Below, piece after piece: positions 52,190 through 61,580 of a stretch of DNA of 64,000 nt. Made by a program: the position numbers and the translations under genes. The DNA is from Dyadobacter pollutisoli (GTDB lineage: Bacteria; Bacteroidota; Bacteroidia; Cytophagales; Spirosomataceae): contig NZ_CP112998.1 in assembly GCF_026625565.1 (NCBI RefSeq), positions 6,422,501 through 6,486,500 of the forward strand. Reading direction: 5' to 3'. The notes beneath the pieces are model-generated. The model saw only the letters and a list, made by a program, of their open reading frames with translations. It was not told the DNA's origin and searched no databases. Position 1 is the stretch's first letter. Each line of letters opens with the position of its first letter.

Positions 52190-53770
52190 CTATTTCTTTA
52201 GAATCCTGAATTCAACACGACGGTTCATCTGCTGACCTTCGGGAGTATCGTTTTTAGCGACAGGGACTGTCTCTCCATAACCTTTGCTACCCACGCGATC
52301 TGGTTCGATACCCTTTCCAATCAGATATTCTCGTACGGTATCCGCCCTGTCCTGTGATAATTTGAGGTTAAATTCAGCGCTACCGGTATTGTCGGTATGC
52401 CCGCCGAGTTCAATGGCCAGCGTCTTATTTTCCGTCATCGAAATGGCAATGCGATTGAGCTCGGGAAATGACTCATTATTCAGCGTTGATTTTCCCGTGG
52501 CAAAGAAAATATTGTTCAACCGTACGATCTGCCCTTCTTCGATGGGGATGAGCTTTAAGGATTTGTTTGTAATTTCTTTAAAGCTCTTTCCCTTGCCATT
52601 GGCCGTAGAATCAGTCAGATCAATATTTTCACCTTCCGCAATAAAGTCGGGAGCGACCGCACGCATGCTGTATTTGTGCCCGTAAGGTAAGATAATTTTG
52701 TACTCGCCGGTAGTTGGATTGGTGGTAGCAGTCCCAATTTCCTCCCCGTCGGCCAGATCCTCATAAATGATCGTAGCCTCTACCGGTTTACCCGTTTTGG
52801 AATCGATCACCTTCCCGCTGATCATCACGACGGGGTCTGCGGAAGGCAGGGATGCAACAGGGGCCTCGGTAGTATCGCCAACAGCCGGCTTGGGTTGCAG
52901 GTTAAACCGCACGATATCACCTTTGCCTTCGGTATCCTTGAATGAAACCATATATGCAAAATCACCGAGCGCTGAAATCGTATAATAAGCATCATAACCA
53001 TCCGAATTGATAGCTGGACCAAGATTTACAGGCCTGCTCCATCGTTTCCAGGATTTGTCAATGCGTTTGCTGTAATAAATGTCATTACTGCCTTGTCCAC
53101 CCTTGCGATCACTTGAAAAATAAAGTGTCACGCCATCTGGTGCTAAAAAAGGAGTGGTTTCAGTAAATTCTTCTGTATTGATCTCCGTACCAAGGTTCAA
53201 TGGCTTGGACCAGGTACCGTTTTTTTGCTTAAAACTGACATACATATCGTCCGTCTTGCTGTTCTTCTTTTCGCTGAAAGACATTACCAGCACCTTGCCA
53301 TCGGTAGATAAGTAACCACAGTCAAACTGTCCTTTACTGATTTTGGCATAACCCGGAATATCCAGCTTGTTGGGCGCAGTCCAGCCCCTCGTAGTCTTTT
53401 TACTGGTAGAAAAACCCCGTGTTTCGTACACCCCGTTTTTGTATGCTCCCTTGATCAGCAGCGTGTTACCGTCGGGAGTAATGCTGTAAAGACTGTTGTA
53501 ATCTTCTTTGTTGATCGGAGCGGGCAGGCGCCTGGCCATCGTCCATTTATCATTTTTCAATTCAGAAAACCAGATATCCTGGCTCCCTTTTGGCCCCCGC
53601 GTATTCTGGGGATGGCTTACCCTTGAAAAATAGATCGTTTTCCCATCAGGAGAAATGATGGGGCTGATTTCGTTATATTCGGTATTGACCGTTTTTCCAA
53701 GATTTTCCAACTGGGCAGAGGCCGAGAATGAAACGGAAAAGGTGACCATTAAAAGTAATGAAATACGCAT
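52190..53770 (-). CDS. OmpA-family protein with PD40 repeats and a carboxypeptidase-regulatory-like domain
   Basis: Signal peptide about 1-19 (FSASAQ). Residues about 30-290 hold PD40/WD40-like repeats (ISPDGKTIYFSR, ITPDGNTLLIKG, LAPDGVTLYFSSDRKGGQG). A carboxypeptidase-regulatory-like domain follows (ISGKVIDSKTGKPVEATI, about 310-327), and the last 120 residues are an OmpA peptidoglycan-binding domain (GGHTDNTGSAEFNLKLSQDRA and MNRRVEFRI). The order resembles PorE of the T9SS machinery but without the N-terminal TPR. It probably tethers the outer membrane to the wall; a T9SS link is inference. Confidence 0.9.
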   Translation of the reverse strand: MRISLLLMVTFSVSFSASAQLENLGKTVNTEYNEISPIISPDGKTIYFSRVSHPQNTRGPKGSQDIWFSELKNDKWTMARRLPAPINKEDYNSLYSITPDGNTLLIKGAYKNGVYETRGFSTSKKTTRGWTAPNKLDIPGYAKISKGQFDCGYLSTDGKVLVMSFSEKKNSKTDDMYVSFKQKNGTWSKPLNLGTEINTEEFTETTPFLAPDGVTLYFSSDRKGGQGSNDIYYSKRIDKSWKRWSRPVNLGPAINSDGYDAYYTISALGDFAYMVSFKDTEGKGDIVRFNLQPKPAVGDTTEAPVASLPSADPVVMISGKVIDSKTGKPVEATIIYEDLADGEEIGTATTNPTTGEYKIILPYGHKYSMRAVAPDFIAEGENIDLTDSTANGKGKSFKEITNKSLKLIPIEEGQIVRLNNIFFATGKSTLNNESFPELNRIAISMTENKTLAIELGGHTDNTGSAEFNLKLSQDRADTVREYLIGKGIEPDRVGSKGYGETVPVAKNDTPEGQQMNRRVEFRILKK

Positions 53771-53788
53771 TGCTTTCCGGAAGGGTGA

Positions 53789-54385
53789 CTAGTTATTATC
53801 TACATATAACGACCTATCCAGTGGCTTATTTTCCGGATTTTGCTGCCTGAATGTTTCCATTTTATCTAAAAGCTCCTGTGCGCTGTCAGCGACGATCAGC
53901 AGATCACGGTTTTCAGATCTCAAAAAGCCTTCTTCGACCATTTTATCTAATTGTAAAAGCAGCAGATCATAAAAGCCATTGACATTAAGCAAGCCGACGG
54001 GACCAACAAAAATTTGCAGCTGTGCCCATGTCAGGATTTCGAAAAGCTCGTCAAATGTTCCATAACCGCCCGGTAATGCAATAACACCGCTGGACATGGA
54101 TACCATTTTCGCTTTTCGTTCGTGCATGGTATCGACAAAATGAAGCTCGGACAACGTTTTGTGCGCAACTTCCAGTTTGGCCAGAAAATTCGGGATGATC
54201 CCGGTCACAAATCCATTGTTATCAATGGCGCCGTCGGCCACGCGCCCCATCAGGCCCATGTTACCTCCGCCGTAAATAAGCTTGATATTTCTCTTAGCCA
54301 GTTCCCCTCCGAGAGCATAGGCTGCCTCCGCATAAAGGGCTTTTTTACCTGGATTAGAACCGCAGTAAACAACGATGGATTGCAT
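53789..54385 (-). CDS. LOG-family protein (TIGR00730, cytokinin-riboside-monophosphate phosphoribohydrolase-like)
   Basis: A 198-residue Rossmann-type enzyme. It has VYCGSNPG near the N-terminus, LIYGGGNMGLMG (about 38-49) and the family signature PGGYGTFDELFE (about 104-115). Homologues cleave nucleoside 5'-monophosphates to base and ribose 5-phosphate, a route that makes cytokinins in plants. The bacterial role is nucleotide turnover. 46 bp separate its start from the mpl stop. Confidence 0.93.
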   Translation of the reverse strand: MQSIVVYCGSNPGKKALYAEAAYALGGELAKRNIKLIYGGGNMGLMGRVADGAIDNNGFVTGIIPNFLAKLEVAHKTLSELHFVDTMHERKAKMVSMSSGVIALPGGYGTFDELFEILTWAQLQIFVGPVGLLNVNGFYDLLLLQLDKMVEEGFLRSENRDLLIVADSAQELLDKMETFRQQNPENKPLDRSLYVDNN

Positions 54386-54431
54386 TGGAAATATGATTTA
54401 ATAAAATGTGTGGTGTTAGAATCACTTTGTT

Positions 54432-55814
54432 TCAGCTAAGAACAGTCTCAGCCAGGCCTTTCAGGTCCAGACCGCCAAATGTCCCTGAACTCATCAACAA
54501 CAGATTGCTGTCTGTCCATTCGAAAGACTTCAAAAATGTAGCCAGCTCGTCGGAATCGGTGAATATTTTCAGGTCGTCCCTTTTGAATGCCTCGCGGATA
54601 TCTTCTGCCGTGATAGGTTCCAGCCGTTTGTGCTCAATGGTCAGCGGATTGTAGTAAACAACAGCAATATCCGCCGCTTTCAGCTTTCTTCGGTATTGTT
54701 TCAAAAATGCTTTGTTAAGGCTACTGAATGTATGCAATTCTGCGCAGGCGACCAATGTGCGGTTAGGAAATTGTTCTTTTAATGCAGCTGTCGTCGCTTC
54801 TACTTTGGAAGGAGCGTGGGCAAAATCACGATAAATATTGACAGAATCGTTACTCCCCAGCAATTCCAGCCGCTTGGACGCGCCTTTAAATGATTGAATG
54901 GCCTGATAAAATTCCTCGTCAGTAATCCCTAACCTTTCGCATACTGCCCGGGCACCGCTGATATTTTTCATGTTATGGTTTCCAAATACCAACACCGGAA
55001 TTTCACCCTGCTCGGCCGTAATCAGTATGGTCTTGCCATCGACGATTTCGCTCGGGTGGGCGCTGTATGGAGTATTTACCACGTCTGTCCTTTCTTTTTG
55101 GCCGATTACATCCAGCATATCATCTGTTTCATCGAATATAATGGATCCGGCTTTGGGGAGAGAATCGGCCAGGAGCTCAAATTGCTTTACGTAAGATTCC
55201 CAGGTTGGAAATACATTAAAATGATCCCAGGCGATACCACTGATCAGCGCAATGTGTGGCTGGTAATGCATGAATTTGGGTGTAGGATCGATAGGCGACG
55301 TAAAATATTCATCACCCTCTATAATGATCAACGGGGCATTCTCCGAAAGTTTCACCATGTTATCGAAGCCCTCGATCTGCGCTCCTACCAGGTAGTTAAA
55401 AATACGGTTATTATATTTCAGCACATGTAGGATCATCGAAGTAATGGTGGTTTTACCATGACTTCCGGCAATCACTACACGCTGTTTATTCTGGCTTTGC
55501 TCAAAAATATATTCGGGATAGGAATACACCTTAATGCCCAATTCCCTCGCTTTGGCCAGTTCCGGATTATCCTGACGCGCATGCATTCCAAGAATTACGG
55601 CGTCAAGATCAGCAGTGATTTTTTCTGGGAACCATCCCGAAATGGCTGGCAAGAGCTCATATTTAGCGAGACGGCTAGATGATGGCTCGTATATTTCGTC
55701 GTCAGACCCGGTTATTACGAATCCCTTTAAATGAAGTTCAATGGCAAGATTGTGCATCACACTGCCACCTATCGATATAAAATGTATTTTATGCAAAGAT
55801 GAAATTTGGCTCAT
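54432..55814 (-). CDS. mpl: UDP-N-acetylmuramate:L-alanyl-gamma-D-glutamyl-meso-diaminopimelate ligase
   Basis: Recycles cell-wall tripeptide by joining it to UDP-MurNAc. It belongs to the Mur ligases: a Rossmann start HFISIGGSVMHNLAIEL, P-loop IAGSHGKTTITSMI (about 114-127), an IIIEGDEYFTSPID segment (about 158-171) and ISGIAWDHFNVFPT (about 189-202). The EGDEYFxxxxDxxPKF and DHFNVFP features separate Mpl from MurC. 460 residues. It is upstream of the LOG gene on the same strand. Confidence 0.93.
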   Translation of the reverse strand: MSQISSLHKIHFISIGGSVMHNLAIELHLKGFVITGSDDEIYEPSSSRLAKYELLPAISGWFPEKITADLDAVILGMHARQDNPELAKARELGIKVYSYPEYIFEQSQNKQRVVIAGSHGKTTITSMILHVLKYNNRIFNYLVGAQIEGFDNMVKLSENAPLIIIEGDEYFTSPIDPTPKFMHYQPHIALISGIAWDHFNVFPTWESYVKQFELLADSLPKAGSIIFDETDDMLDVIGQKERTDVVNTPYSAHPSEIVDGKTILITAEQGEIPVLVFGNHNMKNISGARAVCERLGITDEEFYQAIQSFKGASKRLELLGSNDSVNIYRDFAHAPSKVEATTAALKEQFPNRTLVACAELHTFSSLNKAFLKQYRRKLKAADIAVVYYNPLTIEHKRLEPITAEDIREAFKRDDLKIFTDSDELATFLKSFEWTDSNLLLMSSGTFGGLDLKGLAETVLS

Positions 55815-55893
55815 TGATAAAAATTAACTGATTCTGTGCGAAAGTTAGCAAGAATTGATCTTCGGGCAAATTACACCTGACGGGCTTTTTTCT

Positions 55894-58209
55894 TTATCGG
55901 CTGCCCTCTTTCACAAACTTGACATTTTCCTGCTCTCCATTGGTGCGGGTAAGACCAATGACATATGAACCGGACGAAAGATTCTGGACATTAATTTCAG
56001 TTTCGGGGCGGTCAGAATGATAAACTGTGATTCCCGAAACGTTCACGATCCGTACAGATTTTACATCTTCCCAGTCATTGGCCGTGATGGTAATCTTGTC
56101 CGTCGCGGGGTTCGGATAGGTCGTCACCATGGCCTCGGAATTGAAATTAATGCTAACGATCCGGCTGTACGCAAAACGCTGGTCGCGACGGTTCGCCGCG
56201 CGATCCACCATTTTCAACCGGTAAAGATTTTGCCCTTTGGCAGGATAAATGTCGGTGTATGCATAGTACGTTGTGGCGTTTTTGGTCTCACCGCTCGCTG
56301 CTACCGTTCCGATGGTCCGCCATTTTTTGCCTTCCGTGCTATGCTCTATTTTAAAACTTTCACTGTTTACTTCCTCAGAAGTCGCCCAACTGAGCAATGC
56401 AGTAGTGTTTTCTTTGACTACCTTAAAACTGATCAGCTTAACAGGTAGCGATGGTGTCGCTTCTATTGCTACGGAAGAAGATTTCGGGCTGCAGCCGCTT
56501 CGGTTGGAGGTTACGGAATAAGTGTATGTACCTGCCGTTGCCGGAGCGCTGATATTAAATGACTTAGATGTTTGATTAATGATGCCCGGGCCACTCCATG
56601 TAAAACCGGCAGCATCACATTCCTGACCGGCGCAGTTAACGCTTAACGTGACGGGACTCCCTGTAACCGGCTTGGGTTGTGAAGTATTCGCGCTGACAGA
56701 AAAATTACAGGGCAGGTAATTCGAGGTATTCCATACTTTGTCCCAATACCCAAGGTCCGTCATTTTAATGGATTTGGGCTGTAAATCTGTAACGGCAAAA
56801 TTCTGTCCGCCTATTTGCTTCCACGGCTCGAAAAGAAACTGACTGGTGAACACATTTGGGAAAATATTGACGGTCACCGGGGCCGAACGCGCAGGTGGCT
56901 GATAATCCGGTTTAAGGTACAATTCTTTGCAGGCAGCAATGGCAGGGGCCACCAGCTGGATCTCATTGTCGTTGAAATGCATGGCGAGATGCAGATAATT
57001 GGTACCATGCTTGAATGCCCTCGGAAACCATTCGGCGGGAATTGCCCCGTTGATACCAGATCCACCATTGGGCTGACCGAGGTCGATCGGGTCAAATTCC
57101 AGGGCGGCTATTTTGTTGCCGTAAGTGCCTTTGATCACATCAATACCCATGATCTTTTTCCAGAGATCAAACTGGTCAGTACCGTCAGTATGGTACATTC
57201 CATCGGACAGTTCCAGGGCCAGCAATAATGTGCTGCTGTGTAAATGCCAGTTATTGCCTTGTACCGAGCCAAAATCAGAAACGAAATGCAGTACCTTAAT
57301 GGAAGAATTACGGCTTTTTACGGTATCGTAAAATCCCTTAAAAAGCTTCAAAAGGCCCCATCCTGCAAACCGGTGCAGGTCGCGGCCCATTTCTGAATTG
57401 TAGTTGCCATCAGTAGGCTGTGGTGCGGAGCCGATAGGATAGCTTTGGCGGCCCCAGGTAGCATTAGCCTGGTTCGGAAATTGCAGCGGTAGGAATTTGG
57501 TACGCCACGCAGCCAGCGCCTTTGTCTCGAACATACCGGAGTAGCTGATATCATTGATGATTTTTCTGGGCATGTAAAACTCTTCGGAACCGTTGTTGCC
57601 CATCGCAACATACAAGATCCTCGAAGAATAGCCTCCAATCTGAGATAATGCATCGTTTACAAATGATAGGAACCGGCCAGTCGTGTATTCAGAAAATACT
57701 GACGGACTGGTGTGTGCGATAGCGTCACGAACGAGTACTCCGCCCGAGGTTTGTGCAATGTCGACAGTGGACAGATAAGCATCATTCCAGTAGCCGGGGC
57801 GGAGGTAAGAAAAGTGGAGGGCAACTTTAATATTAGGGTTCAGATCAAGAATGGCTTTTACAGCGAGGGCCATCTTCTGGCGCTGGTAATTGCCAAGTGT
57901 AGGCTCGTACTGTTCCCACTGTACGTGCAGCCGAACTGCCGTTACACTGGCGTCTTTTCCGTTATATTTCAGGGTTGCGAATTTCTTGATGTAGTCCCAT
58001 TGACCGGGATTGATTCCGTTTGCTGCGGTGGCATCAAAGCCATATCCGGTGGTATTCAAAACAATTTCCCTTTGCCCGAAAACCTGAATGGAAAGCATGC
58101 AGGCCATTAAAAGGGCTAAATGGGTTGATAAACGCTTAAAATTAAAAATCTCTCTTGTGTAAACTGGTAGACAGTGTTCGAAGTGCATAGACTTTTTTTT
58201 CTGTTGCAT
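55894..58209 (-). CDS. Exported glycoside-hydrolase-like protein with T9SS type A sorting domain
   Basis: A long basic N-terminus leads to a hydrophobic segment ending QVFGQ (about residue 46), probably the signal peptide; an internal ATG at residue 8 may be used instead. Residues about 55-440 look like a TIM-barrel hydrolase of the GH42/GH-A kind (VRLHVQWEQYEPTLGNYQ; NIKVALHFSYLRPGYW; the acidic NNGSEEFYMP). The catalytic family is not certain. An Ig-like unit with Cys pair (about 520-600) and a fibronectin-like strand set follow, and the last 80 residues form the T9SS tail (VTTYPNPATDKITI). It is probably surface-attached and acts on polysaccharide. Confidence 0.75.
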   Translation of the reverse strand: MQQKKKSMHFEHCLPVYTREIFNFKRLSTHLALLMACMLSIQVFGQREIVLNTTGYGFDATAANGINPGQWDYIKKFATLKYNGKDASVTAVRLHVQWEQYEPTLGNYQRQKMALAVKAILDLNPNIKVALHFSYLRPGYWNDAYLSTVDIAQTSGGVLVRDAIAHTSPSVFSEYTTGRFLSFVNDALSQIGGYSSRILYVAMGNNGSEEFYMPRKIINDISYSGMFETKALAAWRTKFLPLQFPNQANATWGRQSYPIGSAPQPTDGNYNSEMGRDLHRFAGWGLLKLFKGFYDTVKSRNSSIKVLHFVSDFGSVQGNNWHLHSSTLLLALELSDGMYHTDGTDQFDLWKKIMGIDVIKGTYGNKIAALEFDPIDLGQPNGGSGINGAIPAEWFPRAFKHGTNYLHLAMHFNDNEIQLVAPAIAACKELYLKPDYQPPARSAPVTVNIFPNVFTSQFLFEPWKQIGGQNFAVTDLQPKSIKMTDLGYWDKVWNTSNYLPCNFSVSANTSQPKPVTGSPVTLSVNCAGQECDAAGFTWSGPGIINQTSKSFNISAPATAGTYTYSVTSNRSGCSPKSSSVAIEATPSLPVKLISFKVVKENTTALLSWATSEEVNSESFKIEHSTEGKKWRTIGTVAASGETKNATTYYAYTDIYPAKGQNLYRLKMVDRAANRRDQRFAYSRIVSINFNSEAMVTTYPNPATDKITITANDWEDVKSVRIVNVSGITVYHSDRPETEINVQNLSSGSYVIGLTRTNGEQENVKFVKEGSR

Positions 58210-58489
58210 ATAAATTTCGGATTCTAAAACTACTACAAAAATGTAGTAGATGTACTATATTAAAATGTAGAAATTTTTGAACGCGACTTTCCCGTTTCGC
58301 AGACGTGCTTTCTGGGAATGTTTTGAGAGAGAAGTACAGGAGGTAGTTGAGAAACTCCAATGTCAGAATTTAAATTCGAAATTCAAGCCCGTGGGATCAA
58401 AAACATCATTAAAGCAAGATAATTTGGTAGAAAGGTATTATAATAAAATTATATTGCAAGAAATTGAGAAGCAATTCGAGTCTGTAATG
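58210..58489. other. A/T-rich intergenic stretch without a recognisable gene
   Basis: 280 bp between the T9SS gene start and the ettA terminator. It probably holds the promoter for the minus-strand T9SS gene. The only long frame (58277-58552, plus) runs through the ettA terminator and has no family features. No RNA gene seen. Confidence 0.5.
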
Positions 58490-58532
58490 CAAAAAAAGCG
58501 TGTTTGCTATGCGAGCAAACACGCTTTTTTTG
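58490..58532 (-). terminator. Intrinsic terminator after ettA
   Basis: A 19-bp perfect stem (58490-58508 with 58514-58532), a 5-nt loop, and on the minus strand GCGTGTTTGCT followed by its complement and seven T residues. It begins 23 bp past the ettA stop. One of the strongest terminators in the window. Confidence 0.93.
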
Positions 58533-58555
58533 TAGATATTATACTAGAATAGTTG

Positions 58556-60223
58556 CTACGCTAGTTTTTTGTACTTGATCCTTTTTGGAGTTGCTTCTGT
58601 TCCCAGGCGTTTTTTACGGTTTTCTTCGTACTCCGAGAAGTTACCTTCAAACCAATAAACCTGTGAGTCGCCTTCGAAGGCGAGAATGTGGGTAGCAACG
58701 CGGTCCAGGAACCAGCGGTCGTGGGAAATGATCACGGCACAGCCAGCGAAATTTTCCAGACCTTCTTCCAAAGCACGTAATGTATTAATGTCGAGATCAT
58801 TGGTAGGCTCATCCAGCAGAAGAAGGTTTCCACCCTCTTTCAATGTCATGGCAAGGTGTACCCGGTTCCGCTCTCCACCCGAAAGCGTTCCCACTTTCTT
58901 TTCCTGATCGCCGCCGCCGAAGTTAAACCGACTGACATACGCCCTTGCATTGGATTGTTTCCCGGCGATCATGATCCAGTCATTACCGTCGGCAATACTT
59001 TGGTATACCGTTTTTACAGGGTCGAGGTTGTCGTGTTCCTGATCAACATATGCCAGCTGAACTGTTTCGCCTACATCAAAATGGCCGGTAAGCGGCTTTA
59101 ATTGTCCTGTAATCAGTTTGAAAAGTGTCGTCTTTCCGGCACCATTGGGCCCGATAATTCCCACAATGCCATTAGGAGGCAATGCAAAACTCAGGTTTTC
59201 GTATAGTAACCGGTCACCGAAGCCCATGGACACATTATGTGCTTCTATCACTTTGCTGCCAAGCCTTGGTCCAGCCGGAATAAAGATTTCCAATTTGTCC
59301 TCCTTCTCCCTTCCTTCTTCACCCAGAAGTCTCTCATATGCACCCAAACGCGCCTTGGATTTTGCCTGTCGGCCCTTCGTGCCCATTCGTACCCATTCCA
59401 GCTCACGCTGTAATGTCTTCTGACGTTTCGATTCGGTTTTTTCTTCTTTTTTCAAACGTTCCTGCTTTTGTTCCAGCCAGGAAGTATAGTTGCCTTTCCA
59501 CGGAATTCCTTCGCCACGATCCAGTTCGAGGATCCAGCCAGCCACATTGTCAAGGAAATAACGATCGTGGGTTACGGCAATGACGGTTCCTTTATATTGT
59601 CTCAAATGCTCTTCCAGCCAGAGTACCGACTCGGCGTCCAGGTGGTTGGTGGGCTCATCGAGCAGCAACACGTCCGGCTGACGAAGCAGAAGGCGGCACA
59701 AGGCAACCCTGCGTTTTTCCCCTCCTGATAATGTCGATACCAATGAATCAGAAGGTGGGCAGCGAAGTGCATCCATAGCTACTTCGAGCCGGTTGTCGAG
59801 ATTCCACGCGTCAGAGGCGTCCAGTTGCTCCTGAACTTCGCCTTGCCGTTCCAGTAATTTGTCAAAATCTGCATCCTCTTCTCCGAAAGCCTCATTGATC
59901 TGGTCAAATTCCTTTAAAAGATTGACAATTTCCTGAACGCCTTCTTCTACAACTTCTCGTACGGTTTTGTTAGGATCCAGCTTGGGTTCCTGTTCCAACA
60001 TACCTACAGAATACCCGGGAGAAAAAACTACGTCACCCTGAATATCCTTATCAATGCCTGCTATTACGCGCAAAAGTGTTGATTTACCTGAACCGTTTAA
60101 ACCTAAAACCCCGATTTTAGCACCATAGAAAAAGGATAAATAGATGTTTTTAATAATATGCCGGTTGGGAGGAATGATTTTGTTAACCCCCGACATTGAG
60201 AAAATAATGGTTTCGTTACTCAT
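58556..60223 (-). CDS. ettA: Energy-dependent translational throttle protein EttA (ABC-F)
   Basis: Ribosome-bound ABC-F ATPase that gates the first peptide bond according to the ATP/ADP ratio. Start ATG 60223 (MSNETIIFSM), 555 residues, matching EttA length. Walker A LGLNGSGKST (about 40-49) and IIGPNGAGKT (about 354-363); signatures LSGGEKRRVALCRLL and LSGGERNRVHLAM; Walker B LLLDEPTNHLDAES and LLLDEPTNDLD. The short arm and toothpick linker (EKTESKRQKTLQRELEWVRM in pieces) are present. It is divergent from a DUF349 gene with 71 bp between starts. Confidence 0.95.
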   Translation of the reverse strand: MSNETIIFSMSGVNKIIPPNRHIIKNIYLSFFYGAKIGVLGLNGSGKSTLLRVIAGIDKDIQGDVVFSPGYSVGMLEQEPKLDPNKTVREVVEEGVQEIVNLLKEFDQINEAFGEEDADFDKLLERQGEVQEQLDASDAWNLDNRLEVAMDALRCPPSDSLVSTLSGGEKRRVALCRLLLRQPDVLLLDEPTNHLDAESVLWLEEHLRQYKGTVIAVTHDRYFLDNVAGWILELDRGEGIPWKGNYTSWLEQKQERLKKEEKTESKRQKTLQRELEWVRMGTKGRQAKSKARLGAYERLLGEEGREKEDKLEIFIPAGPRLGSKVIEAHNVSMGFGDRLLYENLSFALPPNGIVGIIGPNGAGKTTLFKLITGQLKPLTGHFDVGETVQLAYVDQEHDNLDPVKTVYQSIADGNDWIMIAGKQSNARAYVSRFNFGGGDQEKKVGTLSGGERNRVHLAMTLKEGGNLLLLDEPTNDLDINTLRALEEGLENFAGCAVIISHDRWFLDRVATHILAFEGDSQVYWFEGNFSEYEENRKKRLGTEATPKRIKYKKLA

Positions 60224-60294
60224 TTTTTGTTTAATTTGTGCGTAACAAATATCGTTATATATCCCTACACTTAGCAGATAAAAAAATTGAAAGA

Positions 60295-61575
60295 ATGGAA
60301 AATGCCACATTGAATGATGAATACGGCTACGTTAAAGACAGCAAAGTATTTTTAAAGGGGTATTTGGAATTCCCCGACCGGCAAATTGGAGAAGTAAAAA
60401 GGACAGAGCAGGAAGCGATAGATTATTTCAAGAATCGTTTTAACATTGTCCTTAACAAGGTGGAACAACTGGAACAGGAAATAGATGAAGCACTTAATAA
60501 GGGCTCCTATCTGACCAAGCTGATTCAATTGCAACGTAAGCTGAAAGGTTTTGATGCACTGGGGGATTTTGTCCCACTTTTGCGGAGACTGGAAGAGAAA
60601 GAGGAATATCTGAAAGGATTGATCGAGGTTAATCAATTGAAAAACCTTGAAATCAAACGCGCGCTTATTGAAGACGTGAAAGTTGCTGCTGCCGTTGATG
60701 ATTACACGACGGCAACAGACCAGATACAGGAGATTAAAGCAAAATGGATCAGGACGGGTCCGGTCGAAAAAGAATTTCAGGATGAAGTGGAAACTACTTT
60801 CCAACAGATCCTGGACGATTTCTTCCAGCGTCGCCGTGATTATTTTGATGAACAGAATAAAATTAACCAGCATCGTATAGAGGAGTATGAGAAGCTGATC
60901 AAGATCACCAAGACGCTTAGCTACTCTCGTGACCTGGATGATGCATATGCGAAAGCAAGGGATGTGCGCAATGCATGGAACAATGTGGGTGAAGTCCCTC
61001 CGAAGCGCTTTTTCAAAGTCAATAAAGCTTACAGGCATTTTCTGAAGCTTTTTTATGACAAGTATAATCTCGCCAAAGGAATCGAGCCGAAAGTACGTGT
61101 TGACCCGCGTATCGTAGAGCAGCAGAAATTGCTTCAGCAGGCGGAAGTACTTTTAAGACAACAGGATATTGTAGAAGCTTCGCAGGAAGCCAAGGTTTTG
61201 CTTAGCAAATGGAAGGAGATCAAAATTCCCTTCAAAATGGCGGACAAGGAACTGGCAGAACGTTTCCGGATGGTGTGTGATAAAATATTTGAACTAAGCT
61301 ACCTGGCCCGTGTGATCAGCCGTAAGTACCCGGCATTTGATCTTAAAAGTCAGGAAGAACAGTTGAGAACTAAATATCGTGAACTCGAATGGCTTGCCAA
61401 AAGAGAAAAAAGCGATCTGGAATTCGCTATACTGGAATTTGACAGAACCGCGACCGGCGATCCTGAGGTGGACAAACAAGCCGCAGGTCGTATCAACATT
61501 CAGAAACGCAAGGTGCAGATGAAAGAGCGTATCCTTTCGGAATTTGAGAGAAAACTGAAAACGATTACCGGCTAA
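60295..61575 (+). CDS. DUF349 coiled-coil protein
   Basis: A 426-residue, highly charged, almost entirely helical protein with DUF349 units: repeated W-containing helices such as IQEIKAKWIRTGPV (about 135-148), ARDVRNAWNNVGEVPPKRF (about 220-238) and AKVLLSKWKEIKIPFK. Start ATG 60295 (MENATLNDEYG) is chosen. No membrane or signal. Family function is not known; members occur near ribosome-associated genes in several phyla. It is divergent from ettA and ends 5 bp before the convergent LacI gene. Confidence 0.85.
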   Translation: MENATLNDEYGYVKDSKVFLKGYLEFPDRQIGEVKRTEQEAIDYFKNRFNIVLNKVEQLEQEIDEALNKGSYLTKLIQLQRKLKGFDALGDFVPLLRRLEEKEEYLKGLIEVNQLKNLEIKRALIEDVKVAAAVDDYTTATDQIQEIKAKWIRTGPVEKEFQDEVETTFQQILDDFFQRRRDYFDEQNKINQHRIEEYEKLIKITKTLSYSRDLDDAYAKARDVRNAWNNVGEVPPKRFFKVNKAYRHFLKLFYDKYNLAKGIEPKVRVDPRIVEQQKLLQQAEVLLRQQDIVEASQEAKVLLSKWKEIKIPFKMADKELAERFRMVCDKIFELSYLARVISRKYPAFDLKSQEEQLRTKYRELEWLAKREKSDLEFAILEFDRTATGDPEVDKQAAGRINIQKRKVQMKERILSEFERKLKTITG

Positions 61576-61580
61576 CTACG

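Noticed and set aside
58277..58552. A 91-codon plus-strand frame between the T9SS gene and ettA
   Set aside because: Its 3' part reads through the 19-bp ettA terminator stem; composition is low-complexity and no family resemblance is seen.
60352..61038. A 228-codon minus-strand frame opposite the DUF349 gene
   Set aside because: Antisense shadow of a charged helical coding region; the plus-strand product has clear DUF349 features.
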